DNA of 10,089 nt from contig MNXO01000170.1 in the NCBI GenBank assembly GCA_001872995.1, positions 1-10,089 of the forward strand. The letters run 5' to 3'. The notes beneath the pieces were generated by a model. That model was not told the origin of the DNA. It saw only the letters and a list, made by a program, of their open reading frames with translations, and searched no databases. The translations under genes were made by a program, and so were the position numbers. The stretch's first letter is position 1, and every line of letters starts with the position of its first letter. This document shows, in pieces, positions 7,509 to 10,089 of the stretch. Origin of the DNA: Bacteroidetes bacterium CG2_30_32_10. Its GTDB lineage: Bacteria; Bacteroidota; Bacteroidia; Bacteroidales; CG2-30-32-10.

Positions 7509-8369
7509 TTGTTTAATTAGACTAAGCAAATAATCACCATAACCGCTTTTTAATAGTGGTTGTGCAACTTTTTTTAATTGTGTTTCGTCAATAAAACCCA
7601 TGCGGTATGCAATTTCTTCAATACATCCTATTTTTAAGCCTTGTCGTTCTTCTATTACTTGAACAAATTGAGAAGCTTGTAAAAGTGAAGTAAATGTTCC
7701 TGTATCGAGCCAAGCTGTTCCTCTACTTAATAAACCTACTTTTAGATTTCCTTTTTCTAAATAATATTTATTTACATCTGTTATCTCATATTCGCCTCTG
7801 GCACTAGGTTTGATATTTGAAGCTACATCAATTACCGAATTATCATAAAAATACAAGCCTGGTACCGCATAATTAGATTTAGGCTGTAACGGTTTTTCTT
7901 CTATAGAAATAGCTTTTTGATTATTATCAAACTCAACAACGCCATATCTACACGGATCTGAAACATGATAAGCAAAAACAACTCCTCCATCTGGATTATT
8001 GTTTTCTTGTAATAAGGTTTGTAAACCCGTTCCATAAAAAATATTGTCTCCCAATACAAGTGCAACATTATCTTTTCCAATAAAAGATTTCCCTAAAACA
8101 AATGCTTGAGCCAGTCCGTTTGGAACAATTTGTTCTATATAACTAAAAGAACACCCCAATTCTTTTCCTGTTCCAAGTAGTCTTTTAAAGCTTGGCAAAT
8201 CGTTTGGTGTAGATATAATAAGAATTTCATTTATTCCTGCCATCATCAAAACAGATAGAGGATAATATATCATTGGTTTATCATAAATCGGCATCAATTG
8301 TTTGCTAACAGCTAAAGTTAGTGGATGTAATCGGGTACCAGAACCTCCTGCTAAAACTATTCCTTTCAT
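7506..8369 (-). CDS. rmlA: Glucose-1-phosphate thymidylyltransferase
   Basis: The enzyme (also called rfbA) joins dTTP and glucose 1-phosphate to give dTDP-glucose and pyrophosphate, the first step toward dTDP-rhamnose and other dTDP-sugars, in the cytoplasm. The 287-residue length is typical for the short RmlA class. Motifs are intact: MKGIVLAGGSGTRLHPLT with the GGSGTRL nucleotide-binding loop (8-14), SKQLMPIYDKPMIYYPL (22-38), metal-binding D108 in VLGDNIFYG, EEKP (157-160), and the second metal ligand D222 in AWLDTGT. The ATG start follows an AT-rich 23-base gap after the transporter gene. rmlB, rmlC and rmlD are not visible; the next gene is a different nucleotide-sugar enzyme, coupled by a one-base overlap. 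Identification is secure; the final sugar cannot be told from this window. Confidence 0.96.
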   Translation of the reverse strand: MKGIVLAGGSGTRLHPLTLAVSKQLMPIYDKPMIYYPLSVLMMAGINEILIISTPNDLPSFKRLLGTGKELGCSFSYIEQIVPNGLAQAFVLGKSFIGKDNVALVLGDNIFYGTGLQTLLQENNNPDGGVVFAYHVSDPCRYGVVEFDNNQKAISIEEKPLQPKSNYAVPGLYFYDNSVIDVASNIKPSARGEYEITDVNKYYLEKGNLKVGLLSRGTAWLDTGTFTSLLQASQFVQVIEERQGLKIGCIEEIAYRMGFIDETQLKKVAQPLLKSGYGDYLLSLIKQ

Positions 8370-8392
8370 TTTTTTTATATTTGATTAGTAAT

Positions 8393-10089
8393 TTATTCGT
8401 CTGTTTCATCATCCTCAATGACTTCAAACAAAGGTTTTTCAAGCGATTTTGTTGAACCTGGTTTAATTATTGAGAGTATTAGTGATGGTAATATAATAAT
8501 ATTTGCAAACATTGCAACAAACAAAGAAAAAGAAACGAGTAAACCCAAGGCTACAGTACCACCAAAATCTGAAGCCATAAATATAGAAAAGCCCAAAAAG
8601 AGAACAATTGATGAAGTAAGCATACTACTTCCTCTATCAGTAAGAACATTAACAACACTAGTTTTAATATCAAGTTTGTGTTTTCTAATTTCGAAACGGT
8701 ATCGTAAAATATAGTTTATCGCATTATCAACCGACATGCCGTATGCAATACTAAAAATTAATAGTGTGGATGGTTTTAAAGGAATCTGAAGGAAACCCAT
8801 TAGCGCAGCAGTCATCAATTGTGGAAAAAGATTGGTTATTAAAATAATTATAACCATTCTTGTAGAACTAAACAACAGTGCTGTTAGCAGAGATATAATA
8901 ATAATAGCTATTATAATACTAATGATTAGATTTTGCGCCAAATACTCTGTTCCTTTCAAAAATACTACGCTTGTTCCTGTTATTATTACATCAAATTTAC
9001 TTTTATTAAAAAGAGTATCTGTTTTAATTTTAATTTCATTTTTTATCCTTTTAATGTCTAAAGTGCCTATATTCTTCATTTGAACGCTTATACGCGTATT
9101 TTTTTTGGTACTATCTAAAAAATTATCCAGTAATTTAATTTTATTATTTCCTTTGTTTTTGGGCATATAAGAAGCAATAAAGCCAAAATCATTGCTGGTG
9201 GGCATTTCATACATTGTAGAATCTCCATTGTAAAAGGCTTGTCTTGCCGATTTAAGCACTTCTACTATTGATAAAGGTCTTGATAATTCGGGATAAGTTG
9301 CAATTACTTTTTGCAATTCATTAATTTTACGGAAAGTGGGAAGGTTCATAATCCCATTTTTTTCATTTTTGATAGAAATTTCAAAGGGTAAAATCCCTTT
9401 AAAATTGTTTTCAAAGAATGCCAAATCCTTATAAATAGGGTCTGATTTTGGAAGGTCATCTACAATATTTCCCGTTGTTGTAAGTTTTGTTACACCCCAT
9501 ACTCCCAAAACAATCAGCAATGAAGCTATAATATAAATTTTTTTCCTATGATTAATAACAAGGTTGGTAATCTTTTTAATAGAACCTAACATTAGTTTAT
9601 CGTCTAAATGTTTTGTCTGTTTTGCATTTGGAGGAGATAAGTAACTAAAAAATATGGGTATCAATATGATGGACAACAAATAAGCAAGCATAATGTTTAT
9701 TGATGACACAACACCAAACTCAAATAGAATTATACTAGAAGTAAAAACAAAAGTTACAAATCCAGAGGCTGTAGTAGCATTTGTCATTAGGGTGAGCTTA
9801 CCCATTTTTTCTATAACTCTTGATAGTGCTTTAGTTTTATTACCATGACTTCTAATTTCTGTATGGTATTTATTTAAAATAAAAATACAGTTTTCTACTC
9901 CAATTAATATTAATAACGGTGGTATCATTCCTGTGAGAATGGTAATTTTATAACCTAACATTGCTTGAACACCTAAAGCCCAAATTACACTTATAATAAT
10001 GATAGACATTGGTATTATTACTGCTTTAAATGATCTGAAAAAGACGAACAATAGAATTAATGCTACAATTAGAGCTATGATTATAAACA
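8393..10089 (-). CDS. RND/MMPL superfamily transporter, 5'-truncated by the window edge
   Basis: About 564 codons are visible and the frame stays open to the last base, so the N-terminus (TM1 and the first periplasmic domain) lies outside. The TTG at 10051 is not a credible start, since hydrophobic codons (FIIALIVALIL) run in frame before it as part of TM2. The visible part has TM2-TM6, a cytoplasmic link (NAKQTKHLDDK), TM7 (YIIASLLIVLGVWGV), a second extracytoplasmic domain of about 190 residues, TM8-TM12, and an acidic tail (EVIEDDETDE). GVENCIFILNKYHTE in TM4 and GMSVDNAINYILRYRFE in TM10 match the repeated polar motifs of the COG1033-like exporter group, with Glu at the TM4 position and Asp in TM10. 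Such proteins usually export lipids or other hydrophobic compounds using the proton gradient; the substrate here is unknown. It lies first in the visible run, 23 bases before rmlA. Confidence 0.85.
   Translation of the reverse strand, partial: FIIIALIVALILLFVFFRSFKAVIIPMSIIIISVIWALGVQAMLGYKITILTGMIPPLLILIGVENCIFILNKYHTEIRSHGNKTKALSRVIEKMGKLTLMTNATTASGFVTFVFTSSIILFEFGVVSSINIMLAYLLSIILIPIFFSYLSPPNAKQTKHLDDKLMLGSIKKITNLVINHRKKIYIIASLLIVLGVWGVTKLTTTGNIVDDLPKSDPIYKDLAFFENNFKGILPFEISIKNEKNGIMNLPTFRKINELQKVIATYPELSRPLSIVEVLKSARQAFYNGDSTMYEMPTSNDFGFIASYMPKNKGNNKIKLLDNFLDSTKKNTRISVQMKNIGTLDIKRIKNEIKIKTDTLFNKSKFDVIITGTSVVFLKGTEYLAQNLIISIIIAIIIISLLTALLFSSTRMVIIILITNLFPQLMTAALMGFLQIPLKPSTLLIFSIAYGMSVDNAINYILRYRFEIRKHKLDIKTSVVNVLTDRGSSMLTSSIVLFLGFSIFMASDFGGTVALGLLVSFSLFVAMFANIIILPSLILSIIKPGSTKSLEKPLFEVIEDDETDE

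Noticed and set aside
8418..8714. Open frame on the plus strand inside the transporter gene
   Set aside because: It is fully antisense to a strongly supported membrane protein gene, has no recognisable motif, and its hydrophobic/charged pattern is the complement of the transporter codons.
8832..9083. Hydrophobic open frame on the plus strand (VIKIIITILV and similar)
   Set aside because: The apparent membrane segment is the reverse complement of AT-rich Ile/Leu codons in TM8-TM9 of the transporter; nothing supports a separate gene.
10049..10051. TTG as start codon of the transporter
   Set aside because: The frame continues upstream to the window edge with TM2-like residues, and the family needs an additional TM and extracytoplasmic domain before this point.

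Overview
The window looks like a chromosomal segment of a low-GC member of the Bacteroidota. The strongest pointers are a large secreted protein ending in a type B C-terminal sorting domain of the type IX secretion system (T9SS), a PSP1/RicT-family protein with the Bacteroidota-style cysteine pattern, AT-rich leaders without clear Shine-Dalgarno sequences, and one TAnnTTTG promoter-like element. I cannot place it below phylum level from sequence alone.

All eight genes I can support lie on the minus strand, so transcription runs from high to low coordinates. In that order: a membrane transporter of the RND/MMPL superfamily, cut by the window edge (8393-10089); glucose-1-phosphate thymidylyltransferase RmlA (7506-8369); an NAD-dependent sugar-nucleotide epimerase/dehydratase (6565-7506); a trans-polyprenyl diphosphate synthase (5572-6552); a T9SS-sorted multidomain surface or secreted protein (2937-5552); riboflavin synthase alpha chain (2308-2913); the delta' clamp-loader subunit of DNA polymerase III (1167-2306); and a RicT/PSP1 protein (36-1127).

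Gaps are a 1-base overlap, 1, 12, 19, 23, 23 and 39 bases, so the whole window could be one transcription unit. The 39-base gap before ricT is the widest and holds the only promoter-like element I found. No stretch over 300 bases lacks a gene. I see no RNA gene, insertion sequence, CRISPR array, phage gene or convincing terminator.

The genes do not form one pathway. rmlA plus the epimerase point to nucleotide-sugar supply for surface glycans. The polyprenyl synthase supplies isoprenoid precursors, ribE makes riboflavin, holB serves replication, and the T9SS cargo is an exported adhesin-like product set among housekeeping genes. I found no clear new defence or mobile system. The points most worth checking are the T9SS cargo inside a housekeeping directon, the pairing of rmlA with a non-RmlB dehydrogenase-family enzyme, and the extra N-terminal cysteines of the RicT homologue.
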